This document shows, piece after piece, positions 7,072 through 16,401 of a DNA stretch of 49,453 nucleotides. The stretch is from CAYZJV01 sp964482325 (GTDB lineage Bacteria > Spirochaetota > Spirochaetia > Sphaerochaetales > Sphaerochaetaceae): the NCBI GenBank assembly GCA_964482325.1, contig CAYZXD010000017.1:1-49453 (forward strand). Reading direction: 5' to 3'. The notes under the pieces were generated by a model. The model saw only the letters and a program-made list of their open reading frames with translations. It did no database searches and was not told where the DNA came from. The position numbers were made by a program, and so were the translations under genes. Numbering within the stretch: position 1 is the stretch's first letter; each line of letters opens with the position of its first letter.

Positions 7072-9030
7072 ATGGCACAACAAGAAAATGATTGCAAAGA
7101 TAAGAACAAAAATATCAAAGGGAAAAAACCCTGTCCTGATAATGAACCAGGTATTCACAGTGGAGGACCGACTTTATTCGGCAAACGTTTCAAGTTCTCC
7201 TTCTGGTACTTTATTTTCATCATCATAGCACTCATGCTGATCAACTCATTATTGGTACAGAATACCAATGTGATCCCGGTTGATTATAATCAGTTCAAAG
7301 AGATGATACGCTCCGGGCAGATCATTCGGGTGGAGATTCAGGATGATCAGTATATCGGTCATACCGTCAGTCGTGAGCAACTGCTGCAGACTGTCGAACA
7401 GGAAGGACTTCAGAGTCTTTCTCAGCAGAGTAGTGCCGCACGCTCCTACAGTACCTATGCAGTGGACGACCCTGCCTTTATCCCGCTGCTTGATGAAGCG
7501 GGAATAGAGTACTATGCCACTCCTCCGGCGCGACCAAGCCTTTTTTCCACTCTCCTCTCTTATATTCTTCCCATGGCTATCTTTTTCGTCATCTGGCGTT
7601 TTCTCTTTGCTAAGATGGGACAGGGGGGAGGACAGGGCGTACTCTCGTTCAATCAGAACAAAGCCAAGATCATCGCTGAGGGAGATACTGGAATTCGATT
7701 TAGTGATGTAGCAGGAGCTGATGAGAGCAAACTGGAACTGGAAGAAGTAGTGGATTTTCTCAAACAACCCGAGAAATATACGGAAATCGGGGGAAAGATT
7801 CCTAAGGGTGTACTCTTAGTCGGTCCTCCGGGAACCGGTAAGACACTCTTAGCCAAGGCAGTAGCCGGTGAAGCAGGGGTCCCCTTCTTCCGGATGAGCG
7901 GTGCCGATTTTGTCGAGATGTTTGTCGGTGTCGGCGCTGCCCGTGTGCGCGACCTGTTCAGACAAGCTCGGGAAAAATCTCCCTGTATCATCTTCATTGA
8001 CGAAATTGATGCTATCGGTAGAACACGGAGTCAGGCAGGGCTCGGAGGTAATGACGAACGGGAACAGACATTGAACCAGTTGTTGGTGGAGATGGACGGA
8101 TTTGATTCTCGTACCGGAGTCATTATCATTGCAGCAACAAACCGCCCCGAAATTCTTGATCAGGCTCTATTGAGACCGGGAAGATTTGATCGTCAGGTCC
8201 TTGTAGACAAACCCGATCTGGATGGACGTCTGGCAATTCTTCATATCCATACCAAGTCAATTAAACTAGGAAAAGATGTTGATCTTCGCAAGGTAGCTCA
8301 AGGTGCGGCAGGACTTTCAGGAGCTGATTTAGCCAACATTGCCAATGAAGCAGCTTTGATGGCCGTACGTGCCGGACGGAAACAGGTCCTCCAGGAAGAC
8401 TTTGAAGAGGCTATCGAGAAATCGGTTGCCGGATTACAGCGTAAGAGTCGTATTCTCAGTGAAGATGAACGGAGACGAGTAGCTTATCATGAGACCGGTC
8501 ATGCCCTGACTGCCTATATGACCGAAGGAGCCCCGGCAGTCTCCAAAATATCGATTATTCCACGCGGGCTGGGAGCACTTGGGTACACCTTGCAGCTTCC
8601 TACCGAGGATCGATTCCTTATGAGTCAGAATGAATTGCTCGGGAATATCGACACCCTGCTCGGCGGTCGGGCAGCTGAGGAGGTCATCTTCGGAGAAATT
8701 TCAACCGGTGCTGGAAATGATATCAGTCGAGCAAGTGATATGGTGCGCCGGATGATCACCGAATTCGGTATGAGCGAGAAATATCGGAATATCACCCTCC
8801 CATCCACGACCAAACAAGGCCTAGGTGGTTCTCGTGAATATTCGGAGGCAGCTCAGGAATATATCGACAATGAAACCGCCCGGATGGTCAATGAACGGTA
8901 TCAGATTGTTCTAGAAAAATTAGGAAGAAATAAACAGGCTTTAGAGCACATCACTGAAACACTCCTTGAACATGAAGTTATTGATGGAGAGACTTTCCAA
9001 ACTCTTGCACAAAATGGTGTTGTTGCGTAA
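7072..9030 (+). CDS. ftsH: ATP-dependent zinc metalloprotease FtsH
   Basis: A 652-residue membrane-anchored AAA+ protease that degrades damaged or regulatory membrane and cytosolic proteins. A charged N-terminal extension of about 43 residues precedes membrane segment one (about 44-62); an extracytoplasmic domain and a second segment near 160-180 follow. Walker A is GPPGTGKT (251-258), Walker B IIFIDEIDAIG, and the second region of homology contains ATNRPEILDQALLRPGRFDR. The zinc site is HETGH (473-477). The open frame extends 106 codons upstream, but the ATG at 7072 has GAGGTG just before it and gives the normal family length. It leads an operon with hslO and rlmKL. The lysine-rich, cysteine-containing N terminus is longer than in E. 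coli FtsH. Confidence 0.97.
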   Translation: MAQQENDCKDKNKNIKGKKPCPDNEPGIHSGGPTLFGKRFKFSFWYFIFIIIALMLINSLLVQNTNVIPVDYNQFKEMIRSGQIIRVEIQDDQYIGHTVSREQLLQTVEQEGLQSLSQQSSAARSYSTYAVDDPAFIPLLDEAGIEYYATPPARPSLFSTLLSYILPMAIFFVIWRFLFAKMGQGGGQGVLSFNQNKAKIIAEGDTGIRFSDVAGADESKLELEEVVDFLKQPEKYTEIGGKIPKGVLLVGPPGTGKTLLAKAVAGEAGVPFFRMSGADFVEMFVGVGAARVRDLFRQAREKSPCIIFIDEIDAIGRTRSQAGLGGNDEREQTLNQLLVEMDGFDSRTGVIIIAATNRPEILDQALLRPGRFDRQVLVDKPDLDGRLAILHIHTKSIKLGKDVDLRKVAQGAAGLSGADLANIANEAALMAVRAGRKQVLQEDFEEAIEKSVAGLQRKSRILSEDERRRVAYHETGHALTAYMTEGAPAVSKISIIPRGLGALGYTLQLPTEDRFLMSQNELLGNIDTLLGGRAAEEVIFGEISTGAGNDISRASDMVRRMITEFGMSEKYRNITLPSTTKQGLGGSREYSEAAQEYIDNETARMVNERYQIVLEKLGRNKQALEHITETLLEHEVIDGETFQTLAQNGVVA

Positions 9031-9041
9031 TCTGTAGCCCT

Positions 9042-9965
9042 ATGATTCGAACACCTATTACCAATACAGACTTACGTGACCATATAGCTTCCCTTCCTGC
9101 AGATGGAAGGGATGTATTTCTCCTGCATGACGGCTCTGTACGAGCAGTAGTCATACAGGGGACTGAAGTAGTCAACCAGATGCGGGCAAATCATCGCCTG
9201 GGCATTCTGGAGACTCTGGTACTTGGACATGCCTACCTTGCCGGCGGGCTTCTTGCCTCTACGGTAAAAGGAGATGACCGGGTACAGCTTACCATCGAAT
9301 GTGGCGGCCCGATACAAGGCATTTCCGTTGAAGCATGGGCTATCGGAGCTGTCCGTGGATACTTGAAAGAAGTGCCCATCCCTGTCGAAAAACCACTGGA
9401 GAGCTTTGACCTCTCCCCGTTTTTCGGTCCCGGGTTCATGACAGTGACAAAATTACTGGAGGGAAAGAAAACTCCCTTTACTGGGCAGATCATGCTCAAG
9501 CATGGCAGTATCGCTAAAGATCTTGCTGAGTACTTCATGATCAGCGAACAGACACCTTCAGTAGTATCGTTAAGTATTCAGTTTGACCGTGATGGAAATG
9601 TAGTGGGTGCTGGTGCATTATTTCTTCAGAAGCTACCCGGTGCCGATGATCGGCATCTTGAAGAGTTGGAAATGATCACTGCTGACATGCCGAGTCTTGG
9701 AAAGTACCTTTCTGAAGGTAAGAGTGGAAGGGCTTTTGTTGAAGAGGTGTTTGCATCCGCTCAACCACAGTACCTTGAGACATTGCCATATGGATTTTCC
9801 TGTCCTTGTGACCGAAAACGATTTGCCGAGTATCTCAGTTCACTTCCAGGGGATGAGAAACAGGCAATTTTAACTGAAGGTCCTTTCCCGCTTGAGTTGC
9901 ATTGTTTCAACTGCGGCACGATTTACCCATTCGAAAAGGATGAACTGGACACACTGTTACAGTAG
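9042..9965 (+). CDS. hslO: Redox-regulated chaperone Hsp33
   Basis: A 307-residue cytosolic holdase that is switched on by oxidation. The C-terminal zinc switch is intact: a CxC pair in FSCPCDRKRF (about residues 250-252) and a CxxC pair in HCFNCGTIYPF (about 287-290). The N-terminal half has the Hsp33 pattern NHRLGILETLVLGHAYLAGGLL and the KGDDRVQLTIECGGPIQGISVEA segment. It starts 11 bp after ftsH with no clear Shine-Dalgarno and is followed 9 bp later by rlmKL. Grouping with FtsH suggests a protein quality-control unit. Confidence 0.96.
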   Translation: MIRTPITNTDLRDHIASLPADGRDVFLLHDGSVRAVVIQGTEVVNQMRANHRLGILETLVLGHAYLAGGLLASTVKGDDRVQLTIECGGPIQGISVEAWAIGAVRGYLKEVPIPVEKPLESFDLSPFFGPGFMTVTKLLEGKKTPFTGQIMLKHGSIAKDLAEYFMISEQTPSVVSLSIQFDRDGNVVGAGALFLQKLPGADDRHLEELEMITADMPSLGKYLSEGKSGRAFVEEVFASAQPQYLETLPYGFSCPCDRKRFAEYLSSLPGDEKQAILTEGPFPLELHCFNCGTIYPFEKDELDTLLQ

Positions 9966-9974
9966 GAGTCAATT

Positions 9975-12215
9975 ATGATTTATTTTGCAGCTGCCGCTGC
10001 CAACCAGAACGACCTGGTTGCCCAAGAGGCTAATCTCTGTGGTGCAACCGAGGTACATCTGGTCAACGGTGGTGTCGAATTTGAAGCCGATCTTGCTGCG
10101 GCATATCGATTCTGTCTCAATACACGAATTGCCACACGGGTAATGATGGGCATTGCCCAGGAGGAGGAGGTATACGGCCCTGATGAATTTTATGCATCAA
10201 GTATGCTCATCCCCTGGGAAACTTGGCTTGATCCGGAAAAGACTTTTTCCGTCACTGTCACAGCCATGCATTGTCCCTGGCTGAAAAAAACCACGTTCGG
10301 AGCTATTCGGCTCAAAGATGCTATCGTGGACAGAATCCGTGAACACCATAATGGTGAACGCCCATCAGTCGAGTTCGATAATCCCGATGTGACCTTTCAT
10401 GTCCATTTTGAACGTAATGATGTCACTTGGTATCTCGATTTCTCAGGAAAAAGCCTCCACCAGCGAGGCTACCGCGTCGGTGATACCGGAGCAGTACTGA
10501 AAGAGAATCTTGCTGCAGCAGTACTCATGCGCAGTGGCTGGTATAAAACCGTACAGGATGGAAATCCTGCTTTACTCCTTGATCCACTCTGTGGTTCCGG
10601 TACGATTCCTGTTGAGGCAGCCCTGATGGCTACCGATACTGCACCGGGATTGCTGAATCCAGAACGATTTGCCTTCCTCAAGCTCGACTCTCATGATCCC
10701 GATATCTGGGAAGCAGTGCTGGAAGAAGCTCTTATTCGTCACGAACAGGGAATTACCAAAGATGTTCATATCCTTGCATGGGATGTGGACCCTGAGGCTA
10801 TCAGGCTCACAAAAGAACATGCCAAGAGAGCTCGTATTGATAAGTGTATCACGACAAAAAAACAAGATCTTACCCGCATAGAAGAGAAAGACATTCCTGA
10901 GGGAGAACACTATATTGTCACCGATCCTCCCTACGGGAAACGGATGGACAGCACAGGCTCTATTGAGCAGTTCTACCTCACCATGGGGAAAACATTTAAT
11001 ACGCTATTCCCCGGTTGGCATGTAAGTATTCTTTGTGGAGATAAGGAACTGCTCAGTTATGTCGATATGAAGCCCAATAGGACTAATGCGTTATTCAATG
11101 GCCCTATGGAAGCTCAGTTAGCTCATTATCTGGTGTTCACCCATGAAGAACGGCAGGCCATGATCGATAAGGCCATACAGAAACGTGAAGAACGTCTGTC
11201 TAAACCACTCTCTGATGGTGCACAGATGGCTTATAATCGCCTCAAAAAGAATCTAGATAAGATCCAACCCATGATGGAAGCCGAAGGAGTCTCTTCCTAT
11301 CGTATCTATGATGCCGATATGCCCGAGTACTCAGCCGCCATTGATTTCTATGAAGGCAAGTATATTCATCTCCAAGAATATGCACCCCCAGCAACTATTG
11401 ATCCAGAGGCAGCACAGAGACGTCTAGAAGAACTCATTGATGCTACTGAACGGGCAACCGGTATTGATCTTGAGTATATCTTTGTAAAACAGAGAAGAGA
11501 GCAGAGAGGGAAAGATCAGTATGAGAAGCTCGCGAGTGCCGGTAAGTTCTTTATCATGCGTGAGCATGGCCATATGTTCATGGTGAATTTTTCTGATTAT
11601 CTGGATACCGGAATCTTTCTCGATCACCGACCGGTGAGAAAGATGATTGAATCACAGGCAAGCGGAAAGCGCTTTCTCAATCTCTTTTCCTATACCGGTA
11701 CCGCTACAGTTCACGCTGCAGCCGGAGGAGCACTCAGTACCGTCTCTGTGGATGCCTCAGCTACGTACCTTGACTGGGCAATAAAGAACATGGAGATGAA
11801 TGGTTTTGATGGTATGAATCACTTCTTCTATAAAGAAGACTGTATCGACTGGCTTCATGAAACCCACGATACATACGACCTTATATTCTGTGATCCCCCA
11901 ACGTTCAGCAATTCGAAAATGCGAAGAATGTTCGATGTGGATCGTGATCAAAGAAAACTCATTCATCTTGCCATGAGACATCTCTCCCAGGAAGGCACCC
12001 TCATATTCTCAACTAACTTTCGCAAGTTCTCTCTGGATTCAGAGATCACTGATGAGTACGATGTACAGGAGATCACCCCGGATACCATCGGAGAAGACTT
12101 TGCCCGCAACCAGAAGATTCACTACTGCTGGATCATTAAACACAGAAAGGCAATCGTGAAGATGCAGAGACGGGACCTTGAGAAACCCATAAAGAAGATC
12201 GTACGTAAAAAATAA
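9975..12215 (+). CDS. rlmL: Bifunctional 23S rRNA methyltransferase RlmKL
   Basis: A 746-residue fusion. The N-terminal half has a THUMP-like region followed by a Rossmann methyltransferase (LDPLCGSGTIPVEAA near residue 196, catalytic TDPPYGKR near 317), corresponding to RlmL, which makes m2G2445. The C-terminal half is a second methyltransferase (FLNLFSYTGTATVHAA and FCDPPTFSNS), corresponding to RlmK, which makes m7G2069 in E. coli numbering. Both catalytic motifs are intact and the length matches the E. coli fusion (about 700 residues). AGGAG precedes the ATG. It closes the ftsH operon and is followed by a hairpin terminator. Confidence 0.95.
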   Translation: MIYFAAAAANQNDLVAQEANLCGATEVHLVNGGVEFEADLAAAYRFCLNTRIATRVMMGIAQEEEVYGPDEFYASSMLIPWETWLDPEKTFSVTVTAMHCPWLKKTTFGAIRLKDAIVDRIREHHNGERPSVEFDNPDVTFHVHFERNDVTWYLDFSGKSLHQRGYRVGDTGAVLKENLAAAVLMRSGWYKTVQDGNPALLLDPLCGSGTIPVEAALMATDTAPGLLNPERFAFLKLDSHDPDIWEAVLEEALIRHEQGITKDVHILAWDVDPEAIRLTKEHAKRARIDKCITTKKQDLTRIEEKDIPEGEHYIVTDPPYGKRMDSTGSIEQFYLTMGKTFNTLFPGWHVSILCGDKELLSYVDMKPNRTNALFNGPMEAQLAHYLVFTHEERQAMIDKAIQKREERLSKPLSDGAQMAYNRLKKNLDKIQPMMEAEGVSSYRIYDADMPEYSAAIDFYEGKYIHLQEYAPPATIDPEAAQRRLEELIDATERATGIDLEYIFVKQRREQRGKDQYEKLASAGKFFIMREHGHMFMVNFSDYLDTGIFLDHRPVRKMIESQASGKRFLNLFSYTGTATVHAAAGGALSTVSVDASATYLDWAIKNMEMNGFDGMNHFFYKEDCIDWLHETHDTYDLIFCDPPTFSNSKMRRMFDVDRDQRKLIHLAMRHLSQEGTLIFSTNFRKFSLDSEITDEYDVQEITPDTIGEDFARNQKIHYCWIIKHRKAIVKMQRRDLEKPIKKIVRKK

Positions 12216-12238
12216 TTACAACGATAGACTCACAAACC

Positions 12239-12276
12239 AAAGGCTGTTTTGCACATCATACAGAACAGCCTTTTCT
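12239..12276 (+). terminator. Rho-independent terminator after rlmKL
   Basis: Perfect 10-bp stem AAAGGCTGTT / AACAGCCTTT (12239-12248 and 12264-12273) with a 15-base loop, running into a T-rich tail. It ends the ftsH-hslO-rlmKL transcript. Confidence 0.75.
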
Positions 12277-12282
12277 CTAATA

Positions 12283-12308
12283 AAAGACCGCCCTTTCGGA
12301 CGGTCTTT
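12283..12308 (-). terminator. Terminator after the porin-like gene
   Basis: Stem AAAGACCG / CGGTCTTT (12283-12290 and 12301-12308), 24 bp beyond the porin-like stop on the minus strand and followed there by TTTTAT. It faces the rlmKL terminator across a 6-bp gap, insulating the two convergent units. Confidence 0.65.
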
Positions 12309-12332
12309 GTGTAAGCTAATTGTTCAGTTTGC

Positions 12333-13775
12333 TTAGAAAGCGATCTTAACAGATGCAAGAACCTGACCCTTAAGACCATTGTCATAGTCATCGGGATCTG
12401 CTTCGGTGAGGTCATCACCAGCATAAGCGAGCTTGAGTGTAGCACCAGGAATCATTGTCTCAGACTCAATAGATGCGTTCAGGCTGATTCTGTCAGTGCT
12501 GCGGAAAGTTCCACCAAGAGCAACAGTGTAATCATCAGTTGCATACTCAACATCTGCTCCACCGTTCCATGATCCATCAACAATCTTGTAACCGCCACGA
12601 CCGGTAACAGTCAGTTCTTCGGTAGCACTAAATGCTACTTTAGCACTCAGATCCTGAGCATTGATCAAATCTTTACCAGTTACGGTAACTACGATCGGAT
12701 CAAGGTCAACTGCAACCTGTGCAGAGAGCAGATTTGCAGGAGCTGCGGGACCAACAACACCATCATCTGTATTGATGTAGTTTGACTCGGTTGCAAAATA
12801 TGCATCCAAGGTAACCATGTCATATACAGCATTAAGAGCAACGTCAGCGTTGATTTCTGCGTTATCATAGATAGCATCAGCACCAAGTGAGAGGCTCATC
12901 ATATCGTCTTCGTAGGCAACTTTTGCATGCACGGATGCGGCACTATCAGCACCAACATTTTCGATTCCTTCTCCTGTTGCATCGTAAGTTCTTGTCCAAA
13001 CTAGAGGAGTACCAGCCCAAGAATAAGTCCATTCCCCTTCATTCCAAATCTGCGTCGCACTCTGAGTGAATGCAGCAACACCGAACTTAGCAGTAAGCCC
13101 ATCGGCCAAGTCAAACTCAGGAGTCTGGAGAGATGCAAACAGCTTATATCCAGTTTCATCATACTGGTTACCAGCAAGAGATTCATCAGTAAGAGTTTCG
13201 TCATTATCTTCTTCAGCATTGTCTACTGCATCTCCAGTAAATCCAACACCGAGAACCCAGTCGGAATATCCTACTTCAACTCCTGCAACTCGGTCAAACT
13301 TATCTCTTGAGCGAAGGTCAGCTGCATAGTAGACAGGATCGAACCCATAACCAAGAGCATTGGCAGCTCTAGCCAATTCTTTAGTGTCAATAGCAGAGGT
13401 AGCAAAGTTAGCAGCACGAGCTGCACCTAAAATACTTACGTACCAATTCTCACCAAACACTTTTGCATGATCGAAATCAAGGTTTGCACCGACAACCATT
13501 GGGTCAGTGTCATTCACTTCGCCAGCTTCGGCGTTGTCAAATGTGAAATCTAAGGTTGCTTTGATTGAAGCGTAGATATCACCTTCACCAACTGCTTCGC
13601 CAAGATTCTCAAGGAGAGTAACATCAACGCTTACCGCTGTGCTCTGCTTAATGAATCCATATTCGCCAGTGTCCAAGTCGTAACCGACTCCGGTTGTTGC
13701 GGAACCCGTGAAGCCGGCGAAAGCCACACTGCCCACGAGTACTAGAACCAAAAGTACTGCAGAAATCTTCTTCAT
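12333..13775 (-). CDS. Porin-like outer membrane beta-barrel protein
   Basis: A 480-residue protein with a clear signal peptide (MKKISAVLLVLVLVGSVAFA, cleavage after about residue 20) and a mature part rich in Gly, Asp, Ala and alternating aromatic/polar beta strands, ending in a C-terminal phenylalanine (ASVKIAF). This fits a transmembrane beta-barrel, probably a major porin, though there is no specific family motif. The start is the ATG at 13775, with GGAGGAAGT directly upstream; the frame runs open to 13862 but that would bury the signal peptide and cross the promoter. The consensus promoter and strong ribosome site suggest very high expression. Terminator at 12283-12308. Confidence 0.85.
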   Translation of the reverse strand: MKKISAVLLVLVLVGSVAFAGFTGSATTGVGYDLDTGEYGFIKQSTAVSVDVTLLENLGEAVGEGDIYASIKATLDFTFDNAEAGEVNDTDPMVVGANLDFDHAKVFGENWYVSILGAARAANFATSAIDTKELARAANALGYGFDPVYYAADLRSRDKFDRVAGVEVGYSDWVLGVGFTGDAVDNAEEDNDETLTDESLAGNQYDETGYKLFASLQTPEFDLADGLTAKFGVAAFTQSATQIWNEGEWTYSWAGTPLVWTRTYDATGEGIENVGADSAASVHAKVAYEDDMMSLSLGADAIYDNAEINADVALNAVYDMVTLDAYFATESNYINTDDGVVGPAAPANLLSAQVAVDLDPIVVTVTGKDLINAQDLSAKVAFSATEELTVTGRGGYKIVDGSWNGGADVEYATDDYTVALGGTFRSTDRISLNASIESETMIPGATLKLAYAGDDLTEADPDDYDNGLKGQVLASVKIAF

Positions 13776-13844
13776 ACTTCCTCCAAAAAAATTCGGGACA
13801 GGCGCAAAGACCCGCTTCTTCCCTTTTCTCGTTATACAAGACGG

Positions 13845-13873
13845 ATTATAACAACGCCCCATATAGCTGTCAA
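13845..13873 (-). promoter_or_regulatory. Perfect consensus sigma-70 promoter of the porin-like gene
   Basis: On the minus strand TTGACA (13868-13873), exactly 17 bp, TATAAT (13845-13850). Both hexamers are perfect. The start is expected near 13838, giving a leader of about 62 nt that ends in GGAGGAAGT. Confidence 0.88.
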
Positions 13874-14022
13874 GTTAAATTCATATTTGATTGAATAGTT
13901 ACACATATTTTATATAAAATTCATGCAAGTCACACATTTTGCCCAAAAAAATAAAATATCTACAAAAATTTGGCAATGCTCATGACTTTGTGTGTGATTT
14001 TTCTGTAGCACCACCTGTATAA

Positions 14023-14994
14023 TTATACATAAGTATCTGGATCAGTACCAGAATATGCATCATTCCAACGGGGAATTGAGACCGCCAAAGAACGACTAAT
14101 ATCGGTAGCATTTACCCCATCAAACATATGCTCAATTCTCAGAGCATCTCCCGCAAGCGGCATCACCAAATCACGCACCCCTAAACTTCCCAATAGGCGA
14201 CTGAGCGAGTCAAACAGATACCGAAAAACGCCTAACCCCTGGAACTCTTCTCGCACTGCATAACATCGTATCACACCTACCTGATCTGGCTGATGAACAT
14301 GGTAGCGAATAAACCCCACAAAATCACCTGCAAGAGTCGTAGCAATAACATGTGCATCATCAGTATGCTCTTTCCATGCTTCACGAATCTGCAAAGAAAG
14401 ATACTGAGCATGAGGACTCTCTTGCTCACGAATTCTGCCCAGAGCCAATTCCCGCAGTTCATATATAGCATCTACGTAAGGTTCAGCATCTCCAGTGATA
14501 ATAAAATCTTCACGAACTAACTCACTTGACCCCTCATCAGGGACTTCCTCCCCCAATCGAGCAAGACGGAATGCTTCATCGTGACGTTCATACCAATGAA
14601 AGATTCTCCGGCGAATCTCCTTATCCTTATAATAGTACCAGAGTCGCTCAAGTGTCGGTTGTTCGTGCAACACATCTTTAAACTGCCTAAAAACGCCTCT
14701 GCCCGACTGTAATACCTGACGAAGACGCTCACGATATACTGGATTTCTCAAGGTAGAAACAAACTTCTCCATCGTGCGAAATCCATCCGAAGGGTACCAT
14801 GGAGGTAATTCAAGGAAACGTTGCGGTTCAATCTCTCGACGATCGGCGACAAATTCAACCTCAGTTACCACCCCATCTTTAAGATCAACGCAGTATTCGT
14901 TTGCTTGATCCTCCATGCAGAATATTACCTGATAGAGGAACTCATCTGAAAGTGGAGGAAGCATATATCCTTCGGTAGGTTGCACAGGTTCCAT
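14023..14994 (-). CDS. UPF0158 domain fused to a GNAT acetyltransferase
   Basis: A 323-residue two-domain protein. Residues about 15-150 follow the UPF0158 pattern (ELPPWYPSDGFRTMEKFV, then SGRGVFRQFKDVLHE and a W-rich helix); that family has no assigned biochemical function. Residues about 175-310 look like a GNAT N-acetyltransferase: the acetyl-CoA-binding beta4-alpha3 region is VIRCYAVREEFQGLGVFRYLFD, with QGLGVF at the usual Q/R-x-x-G-x-G/A position. The acceptor is unknown. The ATG at 14994 lies 6 bp from a good -10 box; GGGAG abuts it too closely to act as a normal ribosome site. An internal ATG at residue 11, with GAAGG four bases upstream, is an alternative start. It is divergent from enolase. 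Confidence 0.75.
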   Translation of the reverse strand: MEPVQPTEGYMLPPLSDEFLYQVIFCMEDQANEYCVDLKDGVVTEVEFVADRREIEPQRFLELPPWYPSDGFRTMEKFVSTLRNPVYRERLRQVLQSGRGVFRQFKDVLHEQPTLERLWYYYKDKEIRRRIFHWYERHDEAFRLARLGEEVPDEGSSELVREDFIITGDAEPYVDAIYELRELALGRIREQESPHAQYLSLQIREAWKEHTDDAHVIATTLAGDFVGFIRYHVHQPDQVGVIRCYAVREEFQGLGVFRYLFDSLSRLLGSLGVRDLVMPLAGDALRIEHMFDGVNATDISRSLAVSIPRWNDAYSGTDPDTYV

Positions 14995-15000
14995 ACTCCC

Positions 15001-15029
15001 AGTGTACTACCAGTGACGCTCCTTGACAA
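15001..15029 (-). promoter_or_regulatory. Promoter of the UPF0158-GNAT gene, possibly leaderless
   Basis: On the minus strand TTGTCA (15024-15029), 17 bp, TACACT (15001-15006), then six bases and the ATG. The -35 box overlaps the enolase -35 on the opposite strand. Confidence 0.55.
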
Positions 15030-15051
15030 TCGGGGGTAAAACAACCATATT
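15023..15051 (+). promoter_or_regulatory. Enolase promoter
   Basis: TTGACA (15023-15028), 17 bp, CATATT (15046-15051). The leader of about 25 nt contains GAGGAG at a good distance from the eno ATG. Five of six -35 bases are shared with the divergent UPF0158-GNAT promoter. Confidence 0.65.
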
Positions 15052-15082
15052 TTGGTCATAACCTATAGAGGAGAGTATATTC

Positions 15083-16381
15083 ATGAGTATCATTGAATTT
15101 GTAGAAGCAAGAGAAATTATGGACTCACGGGGAAACCCCACCGTTGAAGTCGATGTAATTCTCGAAGACGGCTCCATGGGTCGTGCCGCAGTTCCCTCCG
15201 GGGCATCAACAGGTGTCCACGAAGCAGTGGAACTTCGCGACGGTGACAAAAAGCGCTTCATGGGCAAGGGCGTCCTTAAGGCCGTGGACAACGTAAACAC
15301 CCTCATCGCTCCTGAACTGGAAGGCATGGATGCTCTGGACCAGGTCGCTATTGATCAGGCCATGCTCGCCCTCGATGGCACAGAAAACAAGAGTAAACTC
15401 GGAGCAAACGCCATCCTAGGTGTTTCTATGGCCGTTGCACGTGCCGCAGCAGACTATCTTGGAGTGCCCTTATTTAAGTATCTCGGAGCTTATCACGCAT
15501 GTGTTCTTCCCGTACCAATGGCAAATATCCTCAACGGCGGAGCTCACAGTGACAACAAAGTGGACTTCCAGGAATTCATGGTCATGCCTATCGGCGCACC
15601 ATCACTTCGTGAAGGCGTTCGGATGACCGCAGAAGTTTTCCACAACCTTAAAAGTGTCTTAAAAGGTCGCGGTTACAACACCTCAGTTGGTGATGAAGGT
15701 GGATTTGCCCCCGATCTCCAGTCGAACGAAGAAGCACTGGAAGTGATCATGGAAGCTATCAAGAACGCTGGTTATACCGCAGGACGCGATGGGGATTTCA
15801 TGATTGCCCTCGATCCCGCAGCAAGCGAACTCTATGACGAAAAAACCAAGACCTACAATCTCAGATGGTCAACCGGGGACACCTTAACCAGCAAAGAAAT
15901 GGTAGAACTATGGACAAGCTGGGCAGAGAAATATCCGATTATCAGCATCGAAGATGGTATGGCAGAAGACGACTGGGAAGGTTGGAAGATGCTCACCGAA
16001 GCAATCGGAGACAAAGTACAGCTTGTTGGTGATGATTTGTTTGTGACCAACACCAAGCGCCTCGAAATGGGAATCAGAAGCAACACCGCAAACTCGATTC
16101 TGATTAAGGTAAACCAGATCGGAACCCTGACAGAAACCTTCCAGGCCATCGAAATGGCTCACAAGGCTGGGTACACTGCAGTAGTCTCTCACCGTTCAGG
16201 AGAAACCGAAGACAACTTCATTGCAGACTTGGTAGTTGCACTACAGACCGGACAGATCAAGACCGGTTCCATGAGCCGCTCAGACCGGCTTGCGAAGTAC
16301 AACCAGCTGATGCGCATTGAAGACTACCTTGGTGACACCGCAGCATATGCTGGTCGCAAGGCATTCAAAGTGCTCGACTAA
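15083..16381 (+). CDS. eno: Enolase
   Basis: A 432-residue glycolytic enzyme converting 2-phosphoglycerate to phosphoenolpyruvate. The N-terminal signature is intact (ARIE-like AREIMDSRGNPTVEVDV), as are the substrate loop PSGASTG, the catalytic region GDEGGFAPDLQ, the Mg-binding SIEDGMAEDDWEGW and the SHRSGETED motif. Length and start are normal. It has its own promoter and GAGGAG ribosome site and is followed by a strong terminator, so it is monocistronic. Confidence 0.98.
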   Translation: MSIIEFVEAREIMDSRGNPTVEVDVILEDGSMGRAAVPSGASTGVHEAVELRDGDKKRFMGKGVLKAVDNVNTLIAPELEGMDALDQVAIDQAMLALDGTENKSKLGANAILGVSMAVARAAADYLGVPLFKYLGAYHACVLPVPMANILNGGAHSDNKVDFQEFMVMPIGAPSLREGVRMTAEVFHNLKSVLKGRGYNTSVGDEGGFAPDLQSNEEALEVIMEAIKNAGYTAGRDGDFMIALDPAASELYDEKTKTYNLRWSTGDTLTSKEMVELWTSWAEKYPIISIEDGMAEDDWEGWKMLTEAIGDKVQLVGDDLFVTNTKRLEMGIRSNTANSILIKVNQIGTLTETFQAIEMAHKAGYTAVVSHRSGETEDNFIADLVVALQTGQIKTGSMSRSDRLAKYNQLMRIEDYLGDTAAYAGRKAFKVLD

Positions 16382-16401
16382 GTATTCTGATCATTGATTT
16401 G

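Noticed and set aside
13776..13862. N-terminal extension of the porin-like gene
   Set aside because: It would place the signal peptide internally and translate the leader and -10 region; the ATG at 13775 has an ideal ribosome site.
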